From: CBDFKY01 sp965248995
GTDB taxonomy: Bacteria > Pseudomonadota > Alphaproteobacteria > Rickettsiales > UBA998
DNA: 64,000 bases
Reading direction: 5' to 3'
Assembly: GCA_965248995.1 (NCBI GenBank)
Contig: CBDFKY010000005.1
Coordinates: forward strand, 62,001 to 126,000
Shown here piece by piece: positions 46,205 to 53,202 of the stretch (position 1 is the stretch's first letter; each line of letters starts with the position of its first letter). The notes under the pieces are model-generated. The model saw only the letters and a program-made list of their open reading frames with translations. It did no database searches and was not told where the DNA came from. Position numbers and translations under genes: made by a program.

Positions 46205-46978
46205 ATGTATAGCCGCCCACAATCTACTTCCATTCAAGGCTTCTCGTTACTGGAAATGGCTATCGTCATGACCATTGTCGGGCTGTTGGTTGGCGGCGTT
46301 CTGACAGGAAAGTCGCTTATCCGTGCCGCTGAGTTACGCGCATTTCAAACCGAGATTAGCCAATATCAAATTGCCCTTAGTACATTTAACAATAAATATG
46401 CTGCTATGCCTGGGGATATGAGCAACGCAACCGATTTCTGGGGCGCAGCAAATGCCGCACCCGCCACCTGTCAAACCACATCTACTGGAACAGTGGCAAC
46501 ATGTGACGGAAATGGTGATGGTCACATTTCAGATTTCTGGCTAAATCAGAATCGCTATGAAGTATATCGCGCATGGCAACAGTTAGCCAATGCAGGACTG
46601 ATTAAAGGTAACTATACTGGTATACCAGGATCAACGACGAATAATGCTTGGCATGTGCTGGGTGTAAACTGTCCCAAGTCTGCTGCCAATCCATCATTAG
46701 GATACAGTCTTTTTTATACATCGACCAATAACCCTGGATTTTACACTATGGCTGGACATACAATCCTGACTTTAGGCGGTCAAACATCAGGATGGGAACC
46801 AAATGACGGCGCATTCACTCCACAGGAAATGTATCTTATCGATCAAAAGATGGATGATGGCAAACCAGGACAGGGCAAGATTGTGTCGGTATTTGGAACT
46901 ACAGCAGACCCAGTCACTGCGCAATATGATACCACTTCGGACACCATTATTACTCCTTTAATTTACATTCTGGATTGA
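46205..46978 (+). CDS. pseudopilin-like protein with prepilin N-terminus
   Basis: A 257-residue protein. Its prepilin signal is QGFSLLEMAIVMTIVGLLVGGVLTG: cleavage after Gly and methylation of Phe are expected, with Glu at +5. The following helix continues (IRAAELRAFQTEISQYQIALSTFNNKYAAMPGDM). The globular part has paired cysteines (CQTTSTGTVATC). This layout (signal, 'YAAMPGDM' and 'FWGAAN') is common in type II/IV pilin-like proteins of alphaproteobacteria. It stands alone, divergent from the 16S promoter and convergent with murA. Assembly genes are not in the window. Confidence 0.85.
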   Translation: MYSRPQSTSIQGFSLLEMAIVMTIVGLLVGGVLTGKSLIRAAELRAFQTEISQYQIALSTFNNKYAAMPGDMSNATDFWGAANAAPATCQTTSTGTVATCDGNGDGHISDFWLNQNRYEVYRAWQQLANAGLIKGNYTGIPGSTTNNAWHVLGVNCPKSAANPSLGYSLFYTSTNNPGFYTMAGHTILTLGGQTSGWEPNDGAFTPQEMYLIDQKMDDGKPGQGKIVSVFGTTADPVTAQYDTTSDTIITPLIYILD

Positions 46979-47009
46979 AGCGATACTGTGTAGCCTTTTT
47001 CTATAAAAA

Positions 47010-48305
47010 CTACTTCACCCGCGCAATATCCACGCCGCAACCCGCCAGCTTCGCTTCCAGATGCTCATAGCCGCGGTCTAAATGATAGATACGGTGCAGG
47101 AGCGTTTCTTCCGAGGTAGTCAGCGCGGCAATGACGAGGGAGACAGAGGCACGCAGGTCGGTCGCCATGACATTTGCCCCGTGCAGGGGTTTCCCGCCTT
47201 TGATAATGGCGGCGCGGTCGATGATATGAATGTCGGCGCCCATGCGCATCAGTTCAGGCACGTGCATGAAGCGGTTTTCAAAAATGGTCTCGGTGATGGT
47301 GGAGGTGCCGTTCGCGGCAAGCATCATCGCCATAAACTGCGCCTGCATGTCGGTGGGGAAGCCAGGGTGCGGCTGCGTGATGACATCCGTAGGGTTAAGT
47401 TTGCCGTCGGAGCGAATCAGTAAGGTGTCCGCGTCAGGCTGGGTGATCATGACGCCTGCCTCACGGCATTTGTCAATCACAGGTCGGAGCGCCGCAATAG
47501 GCGCGCCTTTCAGCGCCACCTCTCCCCCCGCCACTCCTGCGCACGCAAGGAACGTCCCCGCTTCGATACGGTCAGGGATGACGGGATGAAATGCGCCGTG
47601 CAGCGCCCGTTTGCCGTGGATGGTGATGGTGGAGGTGCCGATTCCTTCAATCTCTGCACCCATCGCCTGCAGGCAGTACGCAAGGTCACAGACTTCGGGT
47701 TCCCGCGCCGCGTTCTGCAATACCGTGGTGCCTTCTGCCAGGGAAGCCGCCATCAAGATGTTTTCCGTCGCCCCGACGGATACTTTATCAAAATAAATCT
47801 CAGCGCCTTTTAAGCCATCAGGAGCGGAGGCAAGCACATATCCCTGATCCAGAGTAATCGTGGCACCCATCTGTTCGAGCGCCTTGAGGTGCAGATCCAC
47901 GGGGCGCGTACCAATCGCGCATCCCCCAGGCAGCGACACCCGCGCATCACCGAAGCGGGCAAGCAGGGGACCAAGCACCAGCACGGATGCACGCATCTGG
48001 CGGACAATCTCATACGGTGCAGTGCGGTTAAAAATATTCTCCCCGTTCAGCACCACCGTGCGCCCGAGCGGTATTTCACCGAGCGTTTCAATCTGGTGGT
48101 CATCGCTCATGCTTAACTCCACCCCATGCTGCATCAGCAACCGCGCCATCGTGACAATGTCGGCAAGGTACGGCATGTTGGTCAGCGTCAGCGGTTCGCT
48201 AGTGAGCAGCGAAGCACACATCAGCGGCAAGGCAGCATTTTTCGCCCCGCTGATGCGGATGGAACCGTGAAGGGGCTTTCCCCCGATGATGCGTATTTTA
48301 TCCAT
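47010..48305 (-). CDS. murA: UDP-N-acetylglucosamine 1-carboxyvinyltransferase
   Basis: The 431-residue enzyme of the first committed step of peptidoglycan synthesis. The start MDKIRIIGGKPLHGSIRISGAKNAALPLMCASLL fits the family; a longer frame to 48362 is rejected. The catalytic loop is SLPGGCAIGTRPVDLHLKALEQMGA, with the Cys that fosfomycin attacks. Later motifs include HPGFPTDMQAQFMAMML and DLRASVSLVIAAL. The enzyme is cytoplasmic. It is divergent from the ParA-like gene, sharing a 106-nt intergenic region. Confidence 0.97.
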   Translation of the reverse strand: MDKIRIIGGKPLHGSIRISGAKNAALPLMCASLLTSEPLTLTNMPYLADIVTMARLLMQHGVELSMSDDHQIETLGEIPLGRTVVLNGENIFNRTAPYEIVRQMRASVLVLGPLLARFGDARVSLPGGCAIGTRPVDLHLKALEQMGATITLDQGYVLASAPDGLKGAEIYFDKVSVGATENILMAASLAEGTTVLQNAAREPEVCDLAYCLQAMGAEIEGIGTSTITIHGKRALHGAFHPVIPDRIEAGTFLACAGVAGGEVALKGAPIAALRPVIDKCREAGVMITQPDADTLLIRSDGKLNPTDVITQPHPGFPTDMQAQFMAMMLAANGTSTITETIFENRFMHVPELMRMGADIHIIDRAAIIKGGKPLHGANVMATDLRASVSLVIAALTTSEETLLHRIYHLDRGYEHLEAKLAGCGVDIARVK

Positions 48306-48411
48306 GCTGATCTTTGTAGCAGGCAGAATGCCGTATGCCAGCATATTATCACTTTGTTTCACCGATGGAGGATGCTAAAGTCATCTGTCACTAATAGAAA
48401 AGGACATAGCA

Positions 48412-49509
48412 ATGGGGAAAACCATCGTTTTTTACAATCATAAAGGAGGAGTGGGAAAAACGACCCTTGTACATAATCTAGCATTCGCCTTGGCGGATGT
48501 TGGCAAAAAAGTGCTGTTAATTGATGCTGATCCTCAGATGAATCTGACATCGGCTGTGTATGGGCTTTCAACCGCGGTCGAGTATTCTTCGGAAGAAGGG
48601 TCAAAGTGGAATCGATATATAGAACAATATATTTCACTGAAAGAATATTTCGATATTTATCTGAAAGAAGATAAGCCAGAAAATCCCCAGAAAAATATGT
48701 TTAATATTCCATCAAGAGAGGGTAAGGGTGAAATCGATTTGATCTCGGGCTCGATCATGCTTTCTGAATTGGAAGGCAGCCTTTACGAAGTAGTAAAAAC
48801 CAATAACGAATTTACAAAGAATATTCCTTATCGTTTTGAACAATCTATACGTCAAAAGGCAAAAGAGTATGAATTTGTCTTAATAGATACGTCTCCAAGC
48901 GCAAGCAGTATTATTAATGCTTTGTTTATTATGTCTTGCGATTACTTTATCACCCCTGTTTCGCCTGCCTTTTTTTCTTTACAAGCAATAGACAATTTAA
49001 GTGCAGTTTTAAAAAATTGGATAGACTTGCTTCATCCTTATCAGACGACACAGTTAAATCGCGGATTGAGTTTCAAACCTCAATTTTTGGGGATGGTAGT
49101 GCAGATGGCAAAACGGTTTAATAGTGGCGCTTTCACTGGCACAGGGTATTCTTCTTCTACCGAAGCCTGGATAGAACAGGTGAATGAAAGCGTCAAAAGG
49201 TTTCTTAGTTTTGCCAGAAGTCGTGGCATGGCAGTTTCGGAAGAGGAGTTTAAGCGTATATTCAGTGAAGCAACTCCGTTTGTGATTGAAAAATGTTGTG
49301 ACTTCACACAACAGCTTAGAGAAATTGCAGAAAAAGAGGGGGTGCCTGTCATTTATTTGACGCAAGATATATGCAACAAGCACCGAACAAAAAGAGCAAG
49401 TGTAAATATAGTTAATGAAAAAACTAATGAAAAAAATCAGTATTATAGATCTTTTCAAAGCATCAATCAGTCCTACAGGCGAATTGCGGAAAACTTGACA
49501 AAATTGTAA
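48412..49509 (+). CDS. ParA-family ATPase, orphan
   Basis: A 365-residue protein with the deviant Walker A KGGVGKTTLVHNLAFALA, then VLLIDADPQMNLTS and VLIDTSPSASSIINALFI. The long insertions and C-terminal part are unlike chromosomal ParA. No parB-like gene or centromere-like repeats are adjacent. The gene is markedly AT-rich compared with murA and dcd on both sides, a sign of recent acquisition. AAAGGA lies 7 nt before the ATG. Such orphans position diverse cargo or belong to phage-defence or plasmid relics. Its role is unknown. Confidence 0.8.
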   Translation: MGKTIVFYNHKGGVGKTTLVHNLAFALADVGKKVLLIDADPQMNLTSAVYGLSTAVEYSSEEGSKWNRYIEQYISLKEYFDIYLKEDKPENPQKNMFNIPSREGKGEIDLISGSIMLSELEGSLYEVVKTNNEFTKNIPYRFEQSIRQKAKEYEFVLIDTSPSASSIINALFIMSCDYFITPVSPAFFSLQAIDNLSAVLKNWIDLLHPYQTTQLNRGLSFKPQFLGMVVQMAKRFNSGAFTGTGYSSSTEAWIEQVNESVKRFLSFARSRGMAVSEEEFKRIFSEATPFVIEKCCDFTQQLREIAEKEGVPVIYLTQDICNKHRTKRASVNIVNEKTNEKNQYYRSFQSINQSYRRIAENLTKL

Positions 49510-50073
49510 TCACTTCCCCTCCACTCGTGGCAGTGTCACCCCTTGCTGGTGCATATATTTCCCCTTGCGATCCCCATACGACACCTCACACAGCGAATCC
49601 GCCTTTAAAAACAAAAACTGGCACGCCCCTTCATTCGCATAAATTCTCGCTGGCAGCGGCGTGGTGTTGGAAAATTCCAGCGTCACATGCCCTTCCCATT
49701 CGGGTTCCAGCGGCGTAACGTTGACGATGATGCCGCAGCGCGCATAGGTGGATTTACCGACGCAGATCACCAGCACGTCGCGCGGGATGCGGAAATATTC
49801 CACCGTGCGGGCGAGGACGAAGCTGTTGGGGGGAATAGTGCAGATATCCGTTTTACGGTCGACGAAGCCGTTGTTGTCGAAGGCTTTCGGGTCGACGATG
49901 GCGGAATCGACGTTCGTGAAGATCTTGAATTCGTCGGAAACCCGTGCGTCATATCCGTAGGAGGAAACGCCGTAGGAAATTACCCCTTCGCGCGTCAGCC
50001 CGTCCACGAACGGCGCGATCATTCCCTGTTCAAGAGCCTGTTTCCGTATCCAGTGGTCAGGCAGAATGCCCAT
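49510..50073 (-). CDS. dcd: dCTP deaminase
   Basis: A 187-residue enzyme converting dCTP to dUTP for thymidylate synthesis. The motifs GVSSYGYDARVSDEFKIF, PPNSFVLARTVEYFRIPRDVLVICVGKSTYARCGIIVNVTPLEPEWEGHVTLEFSNTT and ANEGACQFLF are diagnostic. The ATG overlaps the ribH stop (TGATG). Homotrimer, cytoplasmic. The end is convergent with the ParA-like gene with no gap. Confidence 0.96.
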   Translation of the reverse strand: MGILPDHWIRKQALEQGMIAPFVDGLTREGVISYGVSSYGYDARVSDEFKIFTNVDSAIVDPKAFDNNGFVDRKTDICTIPPNSFVLARTVEYFRIPRDVLVICVGKSTYARCGIIVNVTPLEPEWEGHVTLEFSNTTPLPARIYANEGACQFLFLKADSLCEVSYGDRKGKYMHQQGVTLPRVEGK

Positions 50074-50510
50074 CAGCAGGAGCCTTCGGTGGTTGCGAAC
50101 CGCTGCCTCAGCGCCGCTAGCGCAAGGCAGGCTTCCACCGCCCCCGCTCCCTTGTTTTTCTGGTGTTTATCCGCCCGTATCCGGGCCTGCGCCTCGTTTT
50201 CCACCGTAAGAATCCCGTTGCCGATGGCCAGACGGTCCATCGTGCCCAGGAGCATCAGACCGCGGGCGCTCTCATTGCAGACGGTATCGTAATGCGATGT
50301 CTCCCCACGGATAACGCAGCCGAGCGCGACGTACCCGTCATAGTGGCCCGCTTTCGCCGCTATCGCGATGGCGGGTGGAATCTCCAGCGCCCCAGGCACC
50401 GTAACGATCTCATACTGAGCGCCCGATTCCTGCAGCGCTTCTTCCGCCCCTTCCAGCAGCAGGGCGGCGATGTGGGTATAGAAGCCGGCGTTTACGATAA
50501 GGATGCTCAT
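50073..50510 (-). CDS. ribH: 6,7-dimethyl-8-ribityllumazine synthase
   Basis: A 145-residue enzyme of riboflavin synthesis. Motifs are VPGALEIPPAIAIAAKAGHYDGYVALGCVIRGETSHYDTVCNESARGLM and NGILTVENEAQARIRAD with the catalytic His in the TSHYD segment. It overlaps dcd, which follows. Other rib genes are not nearby. Normal length for the family. Confidence 0.96.
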   Translation of the reverse strand: MSILIVNAGFYTHIAALLLEGAEEALQESGAQYEIVTVPGALEIPPAIAIAAKAGHYDGYVALGCVIRGETSHYDTVCNESARGLMLLGTMDRLAIGNGILTVENEAQARIRADKHQKNKGAGAVEACLALAALRQRFATTEGSC

Positions 50511-50570
50511 AAAGCAACGTTGTAACGTTTCACGAACCTATGTGCAAGGGCACGATTTTACAATTGAAGA

Positions 50571-50600
50571 TAAAAAAAAATGCCTGCGTGTGGCAGGCAT
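50571..50600 (-). terminator. intrinsic terminator after the 122-aa gene
   Basis: ATGCCTGC and GCAGGCAT form an 8-bp stem with loop CACAC, followed on the minus strand by nine T. It lies 14 nt after the stop codon at 50614. Confidence 0.88.
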
Positions 50601-50613
50601 CCGGCAGCGGAAA

Positions 50614-50982
50614 CTACCGCTTTAATTTTTCGAGCGTTGCGGAAATTTCTTCCATCAACTCGCCACTACTTTCGGGAAGAAAAGCGCTGTTTTCGAGGAA
50701 CCTGCCTTGCAGATGATCGAGCGAAGCGATAGCTTCCAATGTTGCACGACGGGCCCGAAGGCGCTCGCGCAAGACATTCAAAGTCGGGCGAACGATAATC
50801 GCCGCCGCCAGGATAATGGAAAACGGCAACAGCGCAGCGCTGTTCCAGAGCATCGCGGCCGCGAATGCGCCAAGTGCCGCGGCACCGATAAGCAATGTAG
50901 CATTGTCTTGGTGTTGCATGAAAAAATACCACGAAATGAACAAAAAAACGAGAGAGCCGACGGTGTCGACCCTCTCATTCAT
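50614..50982 (-). CDS. hypothetical membrane protein (122 aa)
   Basis: Three hydrophobic segments in the first 65 residues (TVGSLVFLFISWYFFMQ, TLLIGAAALGAFAAAMLW, LLPFSIILAAAIIVRPTLNVL) are followed by a charged helical tail (RERLRARRATLEAIASLDHLQGRFLEN). It lies 14 nt after the pair of related exported proteins. The first codons overlap a terminator-like hairpin, so its expression may depend on read-through. No family recognised. Confidence 0.7.
   Translation of the reverse strand: MNERVDTVGSLVFLFISWYFFMQHQDNATLLIGAAALGAFAAAMLWNSAALLPFSIILAAAIIVRPTLNVLRERLRARRATLEAIASLDHLQGRFLENSAFLPESSGELMEEISATLEKLKR
50942..50976 (-). terminator. terminator overlapping the start of the 122-aa gene
   Basis: On the minus strand GAGGGTCGAC pairs with GTCGGCTCTC around ACC (two wobble pairs) and is followed by GTTTTTTT. 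The hairpin starts within ten nt after the ATG at 50982, so it could terminate the upstream pair's transcript inside this gene. Confidence 0.6.
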
Positions 50983-50996
50983 TTAGACGCCGTCAC

Positions 50997-51536
50997 TTAC
51001 TGCTTACGCTTGAAAGCCGCGCAAGATGTCGCCGCGTTCGGCAACTCGTAGGGAAACGTGTTGAGACGATCCTCAACATACCCTAAATCTATCGCACCCG
51101 TGAAGGGATTGATGAATTTCTGGTATGTCGCATCAAGACCGTCGGGCATGAAAAGCCCATTAGGTTCTGCCTGAGGCAGGACGAGGATTCTACCGTGTGT
51201 GGTGTAATCCACGAACTTTTTAGGGTTCGAGATCTGCACCGAAGCAGGTATAGGATAACCCACCGACAAACCCAGACAGTGAAACCTTCCCCTCAGATCC
51301 TTGATATAGGAATAAGTGCTGAAACCAGCCTTATCCCTGTACTCATACATCTCTTTAGCCGTCAGAAAATCACGGCCGTTGAGGATGGCAGGATTGCCGA
51401 ATTTGGCTTGAATCGCCTGGACCTGAACTTCGGTAGCGGCCGCGAACTTGTCATCGCTGTCCGCATAAGCGGGGGCAGGAAACCAAGCCAACAGCGCCAG
51501 CAGCAGCATGAACAATAAAGATAAAAAGCGTTTCAT
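50997..51536 (-). CDS. exported protein, paralogue of its neighbour, unknown function
   Basis: A 179-residue protein with a clear signal peptide (FLSLLFMLLLALLAWFPAPAYADS). The mature part contains NPAILNGRDFLTAKEMYEYRDKAGFSTYSYI, CLGLSVGYPIPASVQISNP, LPQAEPNGLFMPDGLDATYQKFINP and TFPYELPNAATSCAAF. All of these recur in the next gene, so the two arose by duplication. Two cysteines (CLG and TSC) could form a disulfide. It starts exactly at the stop of its neighbour. Location should be periplasmic or outer membrane. I do not recognise the family. Confidence 0.8.
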   Translation of the reverse strand: MKRFLSLLFMLLLALLAWFPAPAYADSDDKFAAATEVQVQAIQAKFGNPAILNGRDFLTAKEMYEYRDKAGFSTYSYIKDLRGRFHCLGLSVGYPIPASVQISNPKKFVDYTTHGRILVLPQAEPNGLFMPDGLDATYQKFINPFTGAIDLGYVEDRLNTFPYELPNAATSCAAFKRKQ

Positions 51537-52111
51537 TACTTCTTACCTCCTTCATAAACTGCGCTGCAAGGCACTTCCGCACCCGGCAATTCGTAAGGGA
51601 AGACATTTACGTTGTCTTCCATGCTACCCATCGTCACCTCTCCATTATTAGGATTGATGACCTTCTGATAGGTTGCGTCGAGTCCGGTAGGCATGAACAA
51701 GCCGTTAGGTTCGGCTTGCGGCAATGTCAGCGGACTTCCGGAATACCACTGAACGAATTTTTCAGGGTTACTCATCTGTACGCTGGCGGGCATAGGATAG
51801 CCTACCGATTTAGCGACGCATATCATACCGCCCGTTTGCTGGTTAAGCACGTAGCTGTAAGTTGCAAAAGCTGCACGGTCCCGCAGCTCGTACATCTCTT
51901 TCGCGGTACGATAGTCCGTACCGTTAATGATGGAAGGAACGCCATGCTTTTCAAGAATGGCAGAGGTGTTCGCCTCTACCGCTTTACGGGCGTTCTGGTC
52001 CGAAGTGGGTGTACTGTCACATGATGACAATCCAAACCCGATCACCATCGCTGCCGCACAAAACTCATTGGCAGAGAGACTTAAACCGATTATAACTAAG
52101 AGCATATGCAC
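51536..52111 (-). CDS. exported (probably lipo-) protein, paralogue of its neighbour
   Basis: A protein of up to 191 residues. The hydrophobic N-terminus ends in FGLSSCDSTPTSDQ, a lipobox-like LSSC, so it may be lipidated. The mature part has PSIINGTDYRTAKEMYELRDRAAFATYSYV, CVAKSVGYPMPASVQMSNP and LPQAEPNGLFMPTGLDATYQKVINP, closely matching the following gene. The start is uncertain: ATGs at 52111, 52105 or internally are possible. It is divergent from fliQ, with only 17 nt between them. Confidence 0.78.
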   Translation of the reverse strand: MHMLLVIIGLSLSANEFCAAAMVIGFGLSSCDSTPTSDQNARKAVEANTSAILEKHGVPSIINGTDYRTAKEMYELRDRAAFATYSYVLNQQTGGMICVAKSVGYPMPASVQMSNPEKFVQWYSGSPLTLPQAEPNGLFMPTGLDATYQKVINPNNGEVTMGSMEDNVNVFPYELPGAEVPCSAVYEGGKK

Positions 52112-52128
52112 CGCTGCGCAGAGTCTTT

Positions 52129-52422
52129 ATGAACGGCAATGAAGTTCTGGATATTGGAAGAGACGCCATTTACGTGCTGCTGATCATCTCGGCGCCCGTT
52201 ATGCTGGTCTCCGTGGTGGTGGGTCTGGTAATCGCGCTGTTTCAGGCACTCACCCAGATTCAGGAAGCGACGCTGACCTTCGTTCCGAAAATCGTCGCCA
52301 TTTTCCTGGTGCTGATGCTTACCCTGCCGTTCATGGGTGCGAAGCTCAATGATCTCTATATTGACCTGATGAACCGTGTGGCCCCGCAGGAAACCACCGC
52401 GGACGAAAGCGACGGTTTATGA
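52129..52422 (+). CDS. fliQ: flagellar export apparatus protein FliQ
   Basis: A 97-residue membrane protein with two helices (AIYVLLIISAPVMLVSVVVGLVIALFQALTQIQEATLTFVPKI, the FliQ signature, and VAIFLVLMLTLPFMG). It is part of the export gate of the flagellar type III system. It overlaps fliR by 4 nt (ATGA). fliP and fliO are not upstream. Confidence 0.95.
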   Translation: MNGNEVLDIGRDAIYVLLIISAPVMLVSVVVGLVIALFQALTQIQEATLTFVPKIVAIFLVLMLTLPFMGAKLNDLYIDLMNRVAPQETTADESDGL

Positions 52423-53195
52423 AATTCAACGTACTCGAAGGCTATCTCACCGAGCAGATTTTCGCGGTGCTGATCGTATTCACCCGCCTGGGCACGGCGA
52501 TGATGACGATGCCGGGGTTCGGTGAAAGCTACGTTCCTTCCCGGATACGGCTCAGCCTGGCGATCGTCCTGTCGTTGGCGCTGGCGCCTTTTCTGGAATC
52601 GTACCTTCCACCCGTCCCGAAAGATCCCGGACGGCTGGTGGCGCTGCTGCTCGGTGAAATATTCGTCGGACTGCTGATCGGCACCGTAGCCAGATTCCTG
52701 ATTGCTGCGATGCATGTGGCGGGGATGATCATCTCGTACCAGTCCAGCCTTTCCATCGCCACCCAGTTCGACCCCACGCAGGCGGCGCAGGGAACGGTGC
52801 TCGGCAATTTCCTCAGCGTCTCCGCGCTTACGTTTCTCTTCACGCTGGATCTGCATCACGTCATGCTACGCGGGGTGACCGACAGCTATTCCCTGATCGT
52901 TCCCGGCAACTTCCCCCCGATGAACGATCTGGCAGACTATTTCGGGCAGTTGATGAGCCATGTGTTTGAAGTGGGCGTTCAACTTTCCGCCCCCAGTATC
53001 GTGATCGGGCTCATGATAAATTTCACCGCCGGTATTCTGGCGCGCCTGATGCCGACCATGCAGGTGTTTTTCATCCTGCAGCCGCTGCAGCTTATCGTCA
53101 GCATTTTCGTACTGATGATTGTGTTCCAGATGATGATGAATGAGTTCGCGCAGTTTTTCAGTGTGACATTCAGCGATTTTCTGGAAGGGTTGTGA
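52419..53195 (+). CDS. fliR: flagellar export apparatus protein FliR
   Basis: A 258-residue protein with about six helices. FAVLIVFTRLGTAMMTMPGFGESYVPSRIRLSLAIVLSLAL and GEIFVGLLIGTVARFLIAAMHVAGMIISYQSSLS are typical of FliR, as is the C-terminal PTMQVFFILQPLQLIVSIFVLM. It joins FliP and FliQ in the export gate. flhB, which often follows, is replaced here by an oppositely oriented pseudopilin gene 8 nt away. Confidence 0.95.
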   Translation: MKFNVLEGYLTEQIFAVLIVFTRLGTAMMTMPGFGESYVPSRIRLSLAIVLSLALAPFLESYLPPVPKDPGRLVALLLGEIFVGLLIGTVARFLIAAMHVAGMIISYQSSLSIATQFDPTQAAQGTVLGNFLSVSALTFLFTLDLHHVMLRGVTDSYSLIVPGNFPPMNDLADYFGQLMSHVFEVGVQLSAPSIVIGLMINFTAGILARLMPTMQVFFILQPLQLIVSIFVLMIVFQMMMNEFAQFFSVTFSDFLEGL

Positions 53196-53202
53196 TACCA
53201 AC

